This document shows, one piece after another, positions 11,811-23,443 of a stretch of 64,000 nucleotides of DNA; position 1 is the stretch's first letter, and the number at the start of each line of letters is the position of its first letter. Origin of the DNA: Escarpia spicata. Lineage: Eukaryota; Annelida; Polychaeta; Sabellida; Siboglinidae. The translations under genes and the position numbers were made by a program. Below the pieces are notes generated by a model, which searched no databases, was not told the DNA's origin, and saw only the letters and a program-made list of their open reading frames with translations. Where the stretch lies: the NCBI GenBank assembly GCA_963995525.1, contig OZ023213.1, positions 16,416,033-16,480,032 on the forward strand, in the 5' to 3' direction.

Positions 11811-12176
11811 CTCACTCTCTCTATCAACCAGTTCATAGTAGATAGCGATGGTTGTGTTGTCTCCCTGGAAGGTCGTGGGCTCAGACTTGCTCCAGGAGTA
11901 GTCTATGTGGAATATCATTTGAATCTCTGGTGGTGTCGTGTCAATGTAGACTCCCGCTGAAGACATGGCCACTGAGCGGCCGGACCCAGGGACCGCCTTG
12001 ACCGTCACAAAGTACGGCTGGAGGAGACTCTCATTGTTGGACACAGTGTACAGCCGCGGTTCCAGGGTCAGGTCAGTGAGATCAAAGTGGATGACCTGTG
12101 TCTCTCCGCCATGACAGGTCAGGGAACAGACAGCTTGATCACAGGCACTGAGGCAGGGCAGACACGGTTGACTGAT
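11811..12176 (-). CDS. Host LLTP-like gene, Cys-rich plus FN3-like exon
   Basis: This 366-nt, phase 0 exon lies between GTATGTTTTAG and GTGAG|GTACTG. It starts with a Cys-rich motif (CLPCLSACDQAVCSLTCHGG), then a beta-rich segment with PYFVTVKAVPGSG and VYIDTTPPEIQM, and ends IAIYYELVDRESE. The Y-FVTVKA ... G-YIDTTPP pattern is the end of one FN3-like unit and the start of the next. It links the lipid-transfer half of the gene to the FN3/cadherin half. Confidence 0.8.
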
Positions 12177-12500
12177 CTAAAACATACCATATAGACATAC
12201 AGACACACAGACATGTAAACGCGCAAACATACATACACACGTTAATCACAGGAGGACTTTGTAAACCAGGATCTAGAGTTAGTCAGCTCAAATGTGTGTA
12301 TCTAACAAAGGAATTATGTAAGTATGCACACTGAAATCGTATGGCGAGTGAGGTACTGATCTAATGACTGAATGTCTACACAATTTACCAATTTGTTAAT
12401 ATATATTTTTATTCTGCTTAATGATATTTTTAATGTTTCAAATTTCTGAGGAGATTTATCAGCCTTTTAGAAAAATATTTCAGACTGTGATGTCTCCATT

Positions 12501-12881
12501 TAAAGGGGCACTGTATAGATTGCGCTATTCCATGGCAGAAGAATTTTGTCGGCTGACGCTTGTCATCTGCAGCTATTTATAAAACAGTTTGGTGCAGGCG
12601 ATATGTTTGCCGTCGTTAGTTCTCAGGAACATCTTGTGACTATGTTGTTGATAAGGATTTATTTATTTAGTCTTGTTAGTTTGTAACAGTATGTCATAAA
12701 TAAATCCTTATCAACAACACAATTACTAGATTCAGCACACGCTTGTCTTGTGTTCCCGAAAACTAACGACGGCAAACATAATGCCTGCATGAGACTGTTC
12801 TATAAATAGCCACAGATGCCAAGTGTCGGCAGACAAAATACTTCTGCCGTGGAATAGCGCAATCAATACAGGGCCCCTTTA
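12501..12881. mobile_element. Fold-back MITE with about 180-bp inverted repeats
   Basis: Both ends read TAAAGGGGC-CTGTAT-GATT inward, with the rest of each half also inverted (GCGCTATTCCA-GGCAGAAG, TTTGCCGTCGTTAGTT, TTGTTGATAAGGATTTATTT). Flanking TA is consistent with a TA target duplication. No ORF; non-autonomous DNA transposon. Confidence 0.8.
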
Positions 12882-12973
12882 TGATAAAAGAATCATGTAT
12901 GTTGAGAACATTTATGTTTATAGTAGATATTTATATGTACAGTAAGAATAATAAATATCAAAATAATTTAACC

Positions 12974-13102
12974 TTTTTGAACTTGGCCACATCCTCGGAA
13001 TATTTAGTAGTTCCAATGGCCGCCTGAAGCTCTACCACTGGGTGAGAGGTGGCATGGAACGGCTCTCCAAACCGACACAGCTCACTGGATGAGGTGGGAA
13101 AC
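12974..13102 (-). CDS. Host LLTP-like gene, exon
   Basis: The exon lies between CCACTGCAG and AAAAAG|GTTAAA. The peptide begins FPTSSSELCRFGEPFHATSH PVVELQA. It joins the 15,550-15,725 exon in phase (AC plus G gives Thr). I could not confirm that the phase at its 3' end matches the next exon, so a frame problem near 13,020 is possible. The 26-bp minisatellite begins about 15 bp inside the flanking intron. Confidence 0.6.
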
Positions 13103-13114
13103 CTGCAGTGGACA

Positions 13115-14820
13115 GTCACAGCAACACAGGTTACACCAATGTCACATCAACACAGGAGACACCAATATCACATCAATACAGGTGACACCAATGTCACATC
13201 AACACAGGAGACACCAATGTCACAGCAACACAGGTTACACCAATGTCACATCAACACAGGAGACACCAATATCACATCAATACAGGTGACACCAATGTTA
13301 AATCAACACAGGTGACACCAATATCACATCAACACAGGAGACACCAATGTCACATCAACTCAGGAGACACCAATATCACATCAATACAGGTGACACCAAT
13401 GTTAAATCAACACAGGTTACACCAATGTCACATCAACACAGGAGACACCAATATGACATCAATACAGGTGACACCAATGTTAAATCAACACAGGTGACAC
13501 CAATATCACATCAACACAGGAGACACCAATGCCACATCAACTCAGGAGACACCAATATCACATCAATACAGGTGACACCAATGTTAAATCAACACAGGTG
13601 ACACCAATATCACATCAACACAGGAGACACCAATGTTAAATCAACACAGGTGACACCAATGTCACATCAACACAGGAGACACCAATATCACATCAATACA
13701 GGTGACTACAATGTTAAATCAACACAGGTGACACCAATATCACATCAACACAGGAGACACCAATGTCACATCAACTCAGGAGACACCAATATCACATCAA
13801 TACAGGTGACACCAATGTTAAATCAACACAGGTGACACCAATATCACATCAACACAGGAGACACCAATGTTAAATCAACACAGGTGACACCAATGTCACA
13901 TCAACACAGGAGACACCAATATCACATCAATACAGGTGACACCAATGTTAAATCAACACAGGTGACACCAATATCACATCAACACAGGAGACACCAATAT
14001 CACATCAATACAGGTGACACCAATGTCACATCAACACAGGAGACACCAATATCACATCAACACAGGAGACACCAATGTCACATCAACTCAGGAGACACCA
14101 ATGTCACATCAACACAGGAGACACCAACATCACATCAATACAGGTGACACCAATGTTAAATCAACACAGGTGACACCAATATCACATCAATACAGGTGAC
14201 ACCAATGTCACATCAACCAAGGTGACACAATTTCACATTAATACATGTGACACCAATGTCACATAAACACAGGTAACACCAATGTCACAGTAACACAGAT
14301 TACACCAAAGTCACATCAACACAGGTGAAACTAATGTAACAGTAACACAGATTACACCAATGTTACATAAACACAGGTGAAGCTAATGTCACATAAACAC
14401 AGGTGACACCAATTTTATATCAGCACAGGTGAAACTAATGTCACATCAACACAGGTGAAACTAATGTCACATAAACACATGTGACACCAATGTTACATCA
14501 ACACAGGTTACCAATGTCAAATAAACACAGGTGAGACCATTGTCACATAAACACAGGTGCTTCCAATGTCACATAAACACAGATGACACCAATGTCAAAT
14601 CAATACAGGTAACGTAAATGTCACATAAAAAGTGGTGACACTAATATCACATAAACACATAAAACTCAAATGTCACAGCACCACAGATTACACCAATGTC
14701 ACATAAATCCAGGTGAAACAAATGTCACATTAACACAGGTGAAGGCAATGCAACATCAACCCAGATCAGACCAATGTCACATCACACAGGTAAGACCAAT
14801 AAATGACATAGATGTGAGAC
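13115..14820. repeat. 26-bp intronic minisatellite (about 65 copies)
   Basis: The unit is ACATCAACACAGGTGACACC plus AATGTC with variants (AGGAGACACC, GTTAAATC). The first kilobase alternates a few unit types in a higher-order pattern; the last 600 bp are diverged. The long QHRRHQCHINTGDTN-type open frames across it arise from the repeat and are not genes. It fills the intron next to the 12,974-13,102 exon. Confidence 0.9.
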
Positions 14821-14937
14821 ATTTTATTGTTTTTTTCTCGGACAAGTCTCCAATTCACTAATATTCCTGACTGCTGCATCGTTTGGCATATTTGAATGAC
14901 ACAATACAGGTACTTTTGACAGTTTCTTTATTCGTTC

Positions 14938-15275
14938 ATGTGTGGAGCGCAGTGGTACAGTGACTAGAGCTTCGGACTCTCAACCAAGAGAACCCGCGTT
15001 CGAATCCAGTGCTGTGGTGTTGAACTTTGTGCAAGTTCATTCATTCTACGTTGCTCTAGTTCACTCAGCTGTATGAATGAGTACCTGGCAAACTGGTGGA
15101 CATTTGTGTACGAAGAGTCTTTGCGCATTAATTGCAGCATGGCTGGATGCTTCCCAGAGAAGTTGAGATGGTATTCGATTGAACAGGTCTGCCAGGGAGT
15201 ACAATGTAAAGCACTTTGTGCAGTCTTTAGGACTGGATACTGCGCTTTATAAGAACTAACCTTTACCTTTATTCT
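14938..15275 (+). mobile_element. tRNA-derived SINE, copy 2
   Basis: Same family as 10,515-10,925. It has an A box-like GCAGTGGTACAGTGACTAGAG, B box GCGTTCGAATCC and the conserved TGGATACTGCGCTTTATAAG tail. Intronic. Confidence 0.8.
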
Positions 15276-15549
15276 CAGCTAAATGTATCCCAATAACTTG
15301 GATTCTAAGCGATGGACTTGGAGAGCGGACTTGGAGAGTGGACTCGGAGAGTGGTCTTGGAGAGAGGACTCGGAGAGAGGACTTGGAGAGTAGACGTTGA
15401 GAGACACCAGTATTACACAAGTGCTGCACAATCTATCTAAATGACATGTTAATGGAGGATAATGGTTGTTACAATATCCACAATGTGCTATGTATGAATT
15501 TTAAGAAAATAATTTATAAATTGTCACAAACAATGGATATGATACATAC

Positions 15550-15725
15550 GTGAATGCGCGGAAGTACGCTGTTGTCTCGGGTGGAGAGAAGACATCGTCC
15601 AGTGGCGCCACCCAGCCGTGACGGTTGTAGACACCGATGGTGATTCGAGTGGCTGGAGAGATGGAGGTTCCCACCAGGAGCTCTTCTTGCTTCTCATCAA
15701 TGTACAACTTGAACTCCCAGTTCAC
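15550..15725 (-). CDS. Host LLTP-like gene, lipid-transfer region exon
   Basis: The 176-nt exon starts after GCTCTACAG and ends before GTATGT. The peptide is VNWEFKLYIDEKQEELLVGT, then SISPATRITIGVYNRHGWVA and PLDDVFSPPETTAYFRAF. This alternating beta-strand sequence follows the DUF1943-like part of the lipid-transfer module. It joins the 17,637-17,794 exon in phase 0. The acceptor and first coding bases are copied about 45 times in the adjacent 38-bp minisatellite. Confidence 0.8.
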
Positions 15726-15759
15726 CTGTAGAGCAACATATGACATATGAAGACAACAC

Positions 15760-17510
15760 ATGACACATAACTACAATCAGTTCACCTACAGCAAGACATG
15801 ACATATGAAGACAATCAGTTCACCTACAGCAAGACACGACATATGAAGACAATCAGTTCACCTACAGCAAGACACGACATATGAAGACAATTAGTTCACC
15901 TACAGCAAGACACGACATATGAAGACAATCAGTTCACCTACAGCAAGACACGACATATGAAGACAATTAGTTCACCTACAGCAAGACACGACATATGAAG
16001 ACAATCAGTTCACCTACAGCAAGACACGACATATGAAGACAATCAGTTCACCTACAGCAAGACACGACATATGAAGACAATCAGTTCACCTACAGCAAGA
16101 CACGACATATGAAGACAATTAGTTCACCTACAGCAAGACACGACATATGAAGACAATTAGTTCACCTACAGCAAGACACGACATATGAAGACAATCAGTT
16201 CACCTACAGCAAGACACGACATATGAAGACAATCAGTTCACCTGTACAGCAACATATGACACATGAAGACAATCAGTGCACCTGTACAGCAACACACGAT
16301 ACATGAAGATAATCAGTTCACCTGTACAGCAACAGATGACACATGAAGACAATCAGTTCACCTGTACAGCAACAGACGACACATGAAGACAACCATTTCA
16401 CCTGTACAGAAACACACGACACATGAAGACAATCAATTCACCTGTCCAGCAACAAACGATACATGAAGACAATCAGTTCACCTGTCCAGCAACAGATGAC
16501 AAATGAAGACAATCAGTTCACCTGTCCAGCAACAGATGACAAATGAAGACAATCAGTTCACCTGTCCAGCAACAGATGACACATGAAGACAATCAGTTCT
16601 CCTGTCCAGCAACAGATGACAAATGAAGACAATCAGTTCACCTGTCCAGCAACAGACGATACATGAAGACAATCAGTTCACCTGTCCAGCAACAGATGAC
16701 AAATGAAGACAATCAGTTCACCTGTCCAGCAACAGATGACACATGAAGACAATCAGTTCTCCTGTCCAGCAACAGATGACAAATGAAGACAATCAGTTCA
16801 CCTGTCCAGCAACAGATGACACATGAAGACAATCAGTTCACCTGTCCAGCAACAGATGACAAATGAAGACAATCAGTTCACCTGTCCAGCAACAGATGAC
16901 ACATGATGACAATTAGTTCACCTGTACAGCAACACACACACTACACATGAAGACAATCAGTTCACCTGTACAGCAACAGATGACAAATGAAGACAATCAG
17001 TTCACCTGTCCAGCAACAGATGACACATGAAGACAATCAGTTCACCTGTACAGCAACATATGACACATGAAGACAATCAGTTCACCTGTACAGCAACAGA
17101 CGACACATGAAGACAATCAGTTCACCTGTCCAGCAACAGATGACACATGAAGACAATTAGTTCACCTGTACAGCAACACACTACACATGAAGACAATCAG
17201 TTCACCTGTCCAGCAACAGATGACAAATGAAGACAATTAGTTCACCTGTCCAGCAACACACTACACATGAAGACAATCAGTTCACCTGTACAGCAACAGA
17301 TGACAAATGAAGACAATCAGTTTACCTGTCCAGCAACAGATGACACATGAAGACAATCAGTTCACCTGTCCAGCAACAGATGACACATGAAGACAATCAG
17401 TTCACCTGTACAGCAACAGATGACACATGAAGACAATCAGTTCACCTGTACAGCAAGACACGACACATGAAGACAATCAGTTCACCTGTATAGCAACACA
17501 TGAAGACTAC
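15760..17510. repeat. 38-bp minisatellite carrying copies of a 3' splice site
   Basis: About 45 copies of a 38-bp unit. On the minus strand each reads GCTGTACAGGTGAACTG then ATTGTCTTCATATGTC. This matches the acceptor and first codons of the exon at 15,725 (CTCTACAG|GTGAACTGG). Two subfamilies are present: CGACATATG with CACCTACAG on the left, and AGATGACACATG with CACCTGTCCAG on the right. Confidence 0.9.
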
Positions 17511-17636
17511 CACTGTGTCTGATAATGACAGAACAGGAAGTCTTTAGTAGCATATTGTATGGGGCATGGTAGCATAGTAGTTGGAGCATCGGATTCACAA
17601 TATAGTGCAGCTGGTAAAACTTAATTCTGTACTCAC

Positions 17637-17794
17637 ATCGTCAATCATGGAGACATCTTCATTGATGACCACTTTGTAAGTGTGAGTACTCTCTGTAGGG
17701 TCAAACCTCAGTTCTCTGATTGTGTGTGAAGTCTTGTTTAACTTGGCTGACCATAACACAACCCAGTCTGAAGTATACCCCTTGTAGGAGGCAT
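17637..17794 (-). CDS. Host LLTP-like gene, lipid-transfer region exon
   Basis: The exon follows ATTGCCAG and ends at GACGAT|GTGAGT. The peptide begins ASYKGYTSDWVVLWSAKLNK and runs through RELRFDPTESTHTYKVVINE to DVSMIDD. The start was chosen because it keeps phase with the 18,149-18,398 exon (A plus AT gives Asn). The content fits the beta-sheet lipid cavity region of vitellogenin-like proteins. Confidence 0.75.
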
Positions 17795-18148
17795 CTGGCA
17801 ATGACACATTGTAAATGTTGAGGTATGCCCCATCATACGTAGTAAATCTTTGTTACTTCAGATATAATGAGACTGGAAAATAACTGACAATTACGATAAT
17901 AAGTACAGAAGGATGACTAGAGAATTCAATGTTAAAAGGAGATTTGCTAATTTATACAAAAAAAGAAACTGATGTGAAAACACATAAATCAGAAAATATT
18001 GTTCTAATATTCCTTACATGTCATTATGAAATGTATTTTCCATATTTAGTAGAACCAATCACATGACATGAGTGTGGTAACTGTGAAGGAAGCAGTAAAT
18101 GGTTTTACCCAAACATGCTGTCACCATGGTGCCATCCCTGCCACTTAC

Positions 18149-18398
18149 TTGGGAATATCTGGAAGCCAAACCCTCTCCCCTTGTGCATCATGTCTTGAGG
18201 GAGATTGAGCGCCGTGTCTCCTGGCAAACCGGCCTCCACAATCCTCAGTCCGTTACTGCGCATGCCGCTGTCAGCCAGTCTTGGGGTGTCTCCGTCAAAC
18301 AAAACAGGGGCGTAGTCAACAAACACCCCCTTAGGGCCGTCAAAGAACACCACAGACGTGACAGCTCGTAGATACCCACTCGCTGCTTGGATGTCAAA
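18149..18398 (-). CDS. Host LLTP-like gene, DUF1943-like lipid cavity exon
   Basis: The 250-nt exon lies between GTCTGACAG and CCCAA|GTAAGT. The peptide is FDIQAASGYLRAVTSVVFFD, GPKGVFVDYAPVLFDGDTPR, LADSGMRSNGLRIVEAGLPG and so on to GRGFGFQIFP. The order of strands after the helical domain and the G-RA-TS-VFFDGPKG pattern resemble the open beta-sheet (DUF1943) of large lipid transfer proteins. It joins 18,790-18,906 in phase 0. Confidence 0.85.
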
Positions 18399-18544
18399 CT
18401 GTCAGACACAAGTAGAAGGCACACAATTATAAGGTATACAAGTTGATGACACACAAGTAGAAGGCACACAAGTAGAAGACCCCTGTCTTACAGAATAGAA
18501 AATGAAAAAAGTTGTGAAGGTTTCCAAATGACAATAAACCATAC

Positions 18545-18725
18545 GAAATAATATTGTTATCATGCCCACAACACTGACATCTGCATGCTGGTTCAGTCAT
18601 GTAACAATAATATTGTGATCATGCCCACAACACTGACATCTGCATGCTGGTTCAGTCGTGTAACAATAATATTGTTATCATGCCCACAACACTGACATCT
18701 GCATGCTGTTTCAGTCATGTAACAA
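18545..18725. repeat. 59-bp tandem repeat, three copies
   Basis: Three near-identical copies of a 59-bp unit containing AATATTGTTATCATGCCCAC and TTCAGTCATGTAAC lie in the intron between the exons at 18,398 and 18,790. No coding content. Confidence 0.9.
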
Positions 18726-18789
18726 TAATACGTACATCAGCACTTAACTTATACAACACTTTTAACATTTGTCTTTCCATTATACTTAC

Positions 18790-18906
18790 AGAATATATTC
18801 CTCCAGTTTCAACATCAGCATCCGCCTGGAGGGCAGCAGATGACATCCAAGCATTCCGCACTTCTCGCCTCAGAGTCACACTCAAGCCTTTTTCTGTGTA
18901 GTGCAA
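18790..18906 (-). CDS. Host LLTP-like gene, lipid-transfer region exon
   Basis: The 117-nt exon lies between TTGGTCTCAG and TATTCT|GTAAGT and is in phase 0 at both ends. The peptide is LHYTEKGLSVTLRREVRNAW then MSSAALQADADVETGGIYS, a beta-sheet segment of vitellogenin-type proteins. The exon upstream at 20,492 ends in phase 1, so at least one exon between them is missing, lost or unrecognised. Confidence 0.75.
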
Positions 18907-19054
18907 CTGAGACCAACAGAAAACATTACATGTAGCTGTGGAGCTGATCAGTGATACATTTCATGGTGCTCATCAAACTGTTTCTTGTTAAAAATAATAT
19001 ACAGAAAATAAAATCAACACTGTCAGTGACCACACCTTATTCTCCAGAGCTAGT

Positions 19055-19165
19055 ACATACATGTAACCTAGTACATACGTGTAACCTAGTACATACGTGT
19101 AACCTAGTACATACGTGTAACCTAGTACGTACATGTAACTTAGTACATACATGTAACCTGAGAAC
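19055..19165. repeat. 18-bp tandem repeat
   Basis: About six copies of AACCTAGTACATACGTGT with CATGTAAC variants, intronic. The short open frame VHTCNLVHTCNL is a by-product. Confidence 0.9.
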
Positions 19166-19530
19166 ACTTGGTAAACCAGGATGAATTGTAATGACCTGAT
19201 GAATGAAACTCAACAAAAACCTCAATGATGACAACAATTGCCATGTTTCAATAACAGCACAAGAAACTGGAAACATTTATTGTGCTCTTGTCAGATATCC
19301 AAAGTATACAAACACAAAGGTTAATCTTGGGCAATGTAGATTTCTGACACCAGAATCGATAAATAAATAACTTATATTTGTTTGTCAGTTTTTATTCCTT
19401 ATCCTTCTCTTTGTGACAGGACTGATTCCTACCTTTAACTTCATGCACTTAGAGGAATTTGGGCAGGATGGTGTGAACTACAATGACTGATTTGTGAATC
19501 AATCATAGCTAAAACTAGATGTCTAGTGGA

Positions 19531-19660
19531 CAGCAAGAATTAATACTTACTTTGGAGAGTTTAGTGAAAATGTGCAACGTTTCGATCCACCAACAGGTGG
19601 TGGATCGAAACGTTGCAAATTTCCACTAAACGCTCCAACGTAAGTGTTAATTCTTGCTGC
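19531..19660. mobile_element. Short fold-back element (near-perfect hairpin)
   Basis: Inverted arms of about 60 bp: CAGCAAGAATTAATACTTAC ... GCAACGTTTCGATCCACC, a 7-bp loop, then the inverse complement ending GTTAATTCTTGCTG. No coding capacity. Probably a MITE or a remnant of a larger fold-back element. Confidence 0.7.
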
Positions 19661-19679
19661 CCATTCAAATCTTGGAGCC

Positions 19680-20490
19680 ATGAACAATATATTCCATATA
19701 GATATATAGTGTTACTGTATAACGTCCCTGCGAGTAAAATATATATTGAACTTTTTCAGCCAGACCCCCCGTTTCCATGGTAACAAACAAAATGGCCACC
19801 ATTTTGAGCAAATATTGGCAAATTTGGAAAAGCTGCCACTTTTTATTGAATCCATATATAGGTATAATTCTTGCAAATCCATGTTCTCTATAGAGTCTAT
19901 TGTGCAATGATCAGAGCATTTTTTGAAATGTTGTTTTTATTTTTAAAATAATGTTTTGGTAAAATACGAAAAAAAATCTTGTTTTTTGCAACAAATATGG
20001 CTATATCTTTCAAACTATTCATGATTTTTAAAAAGGGTCTAATCATTTCGCACAGTAGAATATGCTGAATGCAACACTGAAAACTTTATTTACATAGCAT
20101 AATTATTCCAAGAGATATCCCGTTTCCAAATGCAGAAATTTGAAGAAAAATGTTTTTGAGAAAATGGCTGTCAAAGATTGCATAATAGATTTCATTACAT
20201 GATATCGACATGCTTGATCCATGATTAAAACTCACTTAGAGGTATGTAATTGTCATAGAAGTTAACTTTTTTGATAGTATGCATACAAAGGTATAATAAT
20301 CTGGCGGAAAACCATTTTCAGTATTTTTTGTCAAAAAACACCATTTCACCTGGGGTGTCTGGCCTTAAGTCAAATACTATCAAATTATTATTCAACAGTT
20401 TACAATTTTGTTAATTTGTTAAATCAAGCTATCATCACATTTGTCTGTGTTATTTTATATGAGAAATTGAAGCATATGCGAGTATAAATA
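19680..20490. other. Intron, no feature recognised
   Basis: AT-rich sequence in which exons covering the end of the helical domain would be expected. I found no convincing exon, RNA or repeat. Confidence 0.5.
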
Positions 20491-20491
20491 C

Positions 20492-20626
20492 CATGAACAC
20501 CGAGATGATTTTCCAGTCTCTGAATAACACTGCTGGCCCATTTGGAGTGGGAACATTTCACTCTTTTCGCAACAGATGCCAGCACTAGCGTTGCACGATC
20601 GCTAACCTGGTCCGTCATCTCTTTGT
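20492..20626 (-). CDS. Host LLTP-like gene, superhelical domain exon
   Basis: The 135-nt exon lies between AACCAACAG and CATG|GTATTT. The peptide is KEMTDQVSDRATLVLASVAK, RVKCSHSKWASSVIQRLENH, LGVH. It is alpha-helical with the RATLVLASVAKR and RLENHLG patterns of the LPD_N superhelix. It joins 22,089-22,143 in phase. Nothing recognisable follows until 18,906, although the helical domain normally continues. Confidence 0.8.
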
Positions 20627-21189
20627 CTGTTGGTTAAGACGGAAAACAATTGTTAGAATCTGCAATGATGCAATGCTAAGTTCCAATTACAGATAGATGG
20701 TCTAAGATGGACCAAGTTTAGGGGCCCACATTATAATAAACATTATTTATTCACAATAACCTTATAAAATATACATTTGATCTTCTTAAGGGTCGTGATT
20801 GTAAAATATTAGAGTACAGGTAAATTTTATAGAAATTCTAAACAAATTAATTAAATAAAAAAGTATATTGCATAATGCAGATACAATATACTTAATACAT
20901 ATTAAAATTGTGAAATTATAATTGCACAAATAATATTGGTAAAATATGTAGCATCAATAAATAAAATAAAAAATGCCGTGTTAAAATGTTCATTACGTTG
21001 TGTCACTGTTGTCTAATTAAACACGTTTTGCAAATATGCTCTCTTAAACGCACTTAGAGAATTGCAGTTTCTTATTTCTGGATTTTAATTATTCCATATT
21101 TGTGCGCCATTAACATACATGTCCCCTCTTGCATTTGACCGTGTTATTCTTGTCAAAACGTTCCAGACAGATTTGAATAGCGCACACAT

Positions 21190-21590
21190 GTAGTCAGAAG
21201 ACAATCCCTTTACTGCCTTGAACACCAATTGAGAATGTTTGTATTTCAAGCTCTCTGGTATAGTGTAGTAGTGGCAGCCAGTTTAGTTGTTTCAATAGTG
21301 GAGCACTTGGAGCTCTGTATTCCGAGTCTGTTATGATTCTGGCAGCACATTTTTGTAGTTTATAGATGCGCTCTGATGAGCTTGCATTGCCCCAGACTGT
21401 GCTGCAATAGTCCATGTGTGGTAGAATGTTGCTGTTGTAGAACATCTTCAGTGCTTGGTATGGAAGGTATTTCTTTATTCTGCAGAGATGTGCGAGGTTT
21501 CCGGCAATCGTGTTGTGTGTCTTGTGCACATGGGCGTTCCAGGTGAGGAAACCCGACTGGCCGTCATGTAGCATGTTATGAGTCATGAGA
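21190..21590 (-). pseudogene. 5'-truncated LINE, reverse transcriptase C-terminal fragment
   Basis: A 130-residue minus-strand open frame includes HNTIAGNLAHLCRIKKYLPY, ALKMFYNSNILPHMDYCSTV and RIYKLQKCAARIITDSEYRA. These are the standard motifs downstream of the RT catalytic core in jockey/CR1/L2-like LINEs. The upstream RT and endonuclease are absent, as expected of 5' truncation. Confidence 0.8.
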
Positions 21591-22088
21591 CTGGCTCAGT
21601 AGTAATTAAATAAATGGCTCAAATGACACTGGTTTGTCATTGAAAAAAATAAACTGGCCAATATAATGACCGTGACTGATGTGAATGGCTGCCACGCCAG
21701 CTGTTCATGCACCAAAAGGCACTCTCTTTATTAATTCAAGATTTAAACAAAACATTTCTGGTTAAGGGCCTGCGTTACAGTATTTTGAATTAAAACTTCA
21801 CTTCTGATGTCAAGAATTCCAGCACTGCATGCAACAGAAAATTATTTCTTAATAAATAAAACATAACTCCAGAGTGGCACCACATGGAGAATGGCTGACC
21901 ACTTGATTTGTCCACTGAAAAAAGTATGTCACTAAATAACTACATTAATATTTTTAAACACATTGCCAATTCGTAAATCAGAAACCAATGGTCCAATGAC
22001 ATGGTGCCTCCAAGTTAATTAACTGTATAAATTAGATGAAACATAATGTTGTCAAACTAGACAGATAAAAACAGACAGAGTCACATAC

Positions 22089-22143
22089 CACTGAAGGAGT
22101 AAGGATGGTGGAAGACAACATCATCCAAGGTCGACATGATGAT
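22089..22143 (-). CDS. Host LLTP-like gene, short superhelical exon
   Basis: This 55-nt exon lies between GTCTTTCAG and CAGTG|GTATGT. The peptide is IIMSTLDDVVFHHPYSFS. It joins both neighbours in phase (phase 0 upstream; G plus AC gives Asp downstream). It is too short to identify alone; context places it in the lipoprotein N-terminal helical domain. Confidence 0.75.
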
Positions 22144-22149
22144 CTGAAA

Positions 22150-23165
22150 GACATTAAAGATATCCTGGTGAGTGAACATTTGTCAAAAAAACATCATAAT
22201 TTGATAGGTTTATTGTCAGAGATTAAATAGCATACATATTTGATTAACTGTAATTGAAAATGTACAGTTAGATAACTACACCCCCACAACACAGTACACA
22301 AATGTTGCCTGATCTACAAGTGTTCAATTTCTCTCAGCATTCATCCGGTAGTAATTTCACAGTATGTTTGAATTGTGTCAATCTTTTGCTGATGCTCTTC
22401 CGTCAGAAGACATCACATAGGCAGTGTACGGAACCACTGCCTGCAAAATCAGGTTGAAGATTAATCCTGGAACGACCAAGTTCATGGCCTACAACCATCC
22501 TGAAAACATTAACATTGTGTCCAGGGAATGAATTATTTGGAGATCAAAGATTTCAAAAACCTCAGCTCTTGGATCAGCTCTACAACCAAATATATTAAGA
22601 TTAGGGAGACAACAGCTTGGAAAGCAAGTTACTAACTAAAACCTACAGTAATGTTACGCTCCTGCACAAATGTGTGAATCCTGGACATTAACACAGATAC
22701 TCAAAAAACAACTAGAGAAATGCTACACAGGAATGCTGCAAACCGCATTCAATATTAACTGGCAAGATCATATGACTATATAATGTTGAGCTGTAAACAG
22801 ACATGAATAAAGTTACATCAGAGATACAGTAAAGAAGGCTGCTGGTATTTGCTGGACATTAGTGTAGATACAAGGATGAAATGACAACCAAAGACCATCA
22901 AGTGGCAAACAGCACATGGAAAACCATGCCAGGGCAGACAAGTTGACTAATTGAGCCTTAATTCTCTCATGGAAAAATGTGTGGCTGGAACAAGGAGAGA
23001 AGCAAATGACAACTGGGACAGAGGCATCAGGAGATGGATTGTTGGAGCCAGCAGTTAGGCCCAATTGGTTGACACAAGAGAAAGTAATTTTAATTATGTT
23101 GTTATTATCATTACATAAAAATTCCATTAAAAAAACTTAATTGATAAGAAACACTGATGACCCCA
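22150..23165. other. Intron, nothing recognised
   Basis: Between the exons at 22,143 and 23,172 I see no supported gene, RNA or clear repeat. Confidence 0.5.
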
Positions 23166-23171
23166 TTTTAC

Positions 23172-23443
23172 CTCCGGTGCTGTGGTTGACAGATCAACCA
23201 ATTGAAACAAAGCTCTCATCAGTAACTCAGCTTCAGGATCTTTAACAAGGAAAACACATCTCATCATAACTGTATAACAGTCAGATGTATGTGCTGTCCC
23301 TAGGGCATCGATCATCGTCTGGCGGGCAACTCCAGGTTGTGTCTCCTGAAGATATTGCTGGGTCAACTTGTCAATGTCATCCTGACTGAGATGACTCAGC
23401 ATAATGGCAAGGTCCCAAAAGCACGGTATTCCCGTGTGAATAT
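23172..23443 (-). CDS. Host LLTP-like gene, LPD_N superhelical exon
   Basis: The 272-nt exon lies between TTTTGTAG and CGGAG|GTAAAA. It encodes IHTGIPCFWDLAIMLSHLSQ, DDIDKLTQQYLQETQPGVAR, QTMIDALGTAHTSDCYTVMM and RCVFLVKDPEAELLMRALFQ. The DALGTAHTSDC...V motif and paired amphipathic helices are diagnostic of the lipoprotein N-terminal superhelix of vitellogenin, MTP and apolipophorin. Phase agrees with 24,360-24,444 and 22,089-22,143. Confidence 0.9.

Noticed and set aside
13049..14199. Repeated open frames QHRRHQCHINTGDTN
   Set aside because: By-product of the 26-bp intronic minisatellite on the strand opposite to the host gene.
13115..17510. Possible CRISPR array because of regular direct repeats
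   Set aside because: Repeats are contiguous without unique spacers and sit in introns of an animal gene; they are minisatellites.
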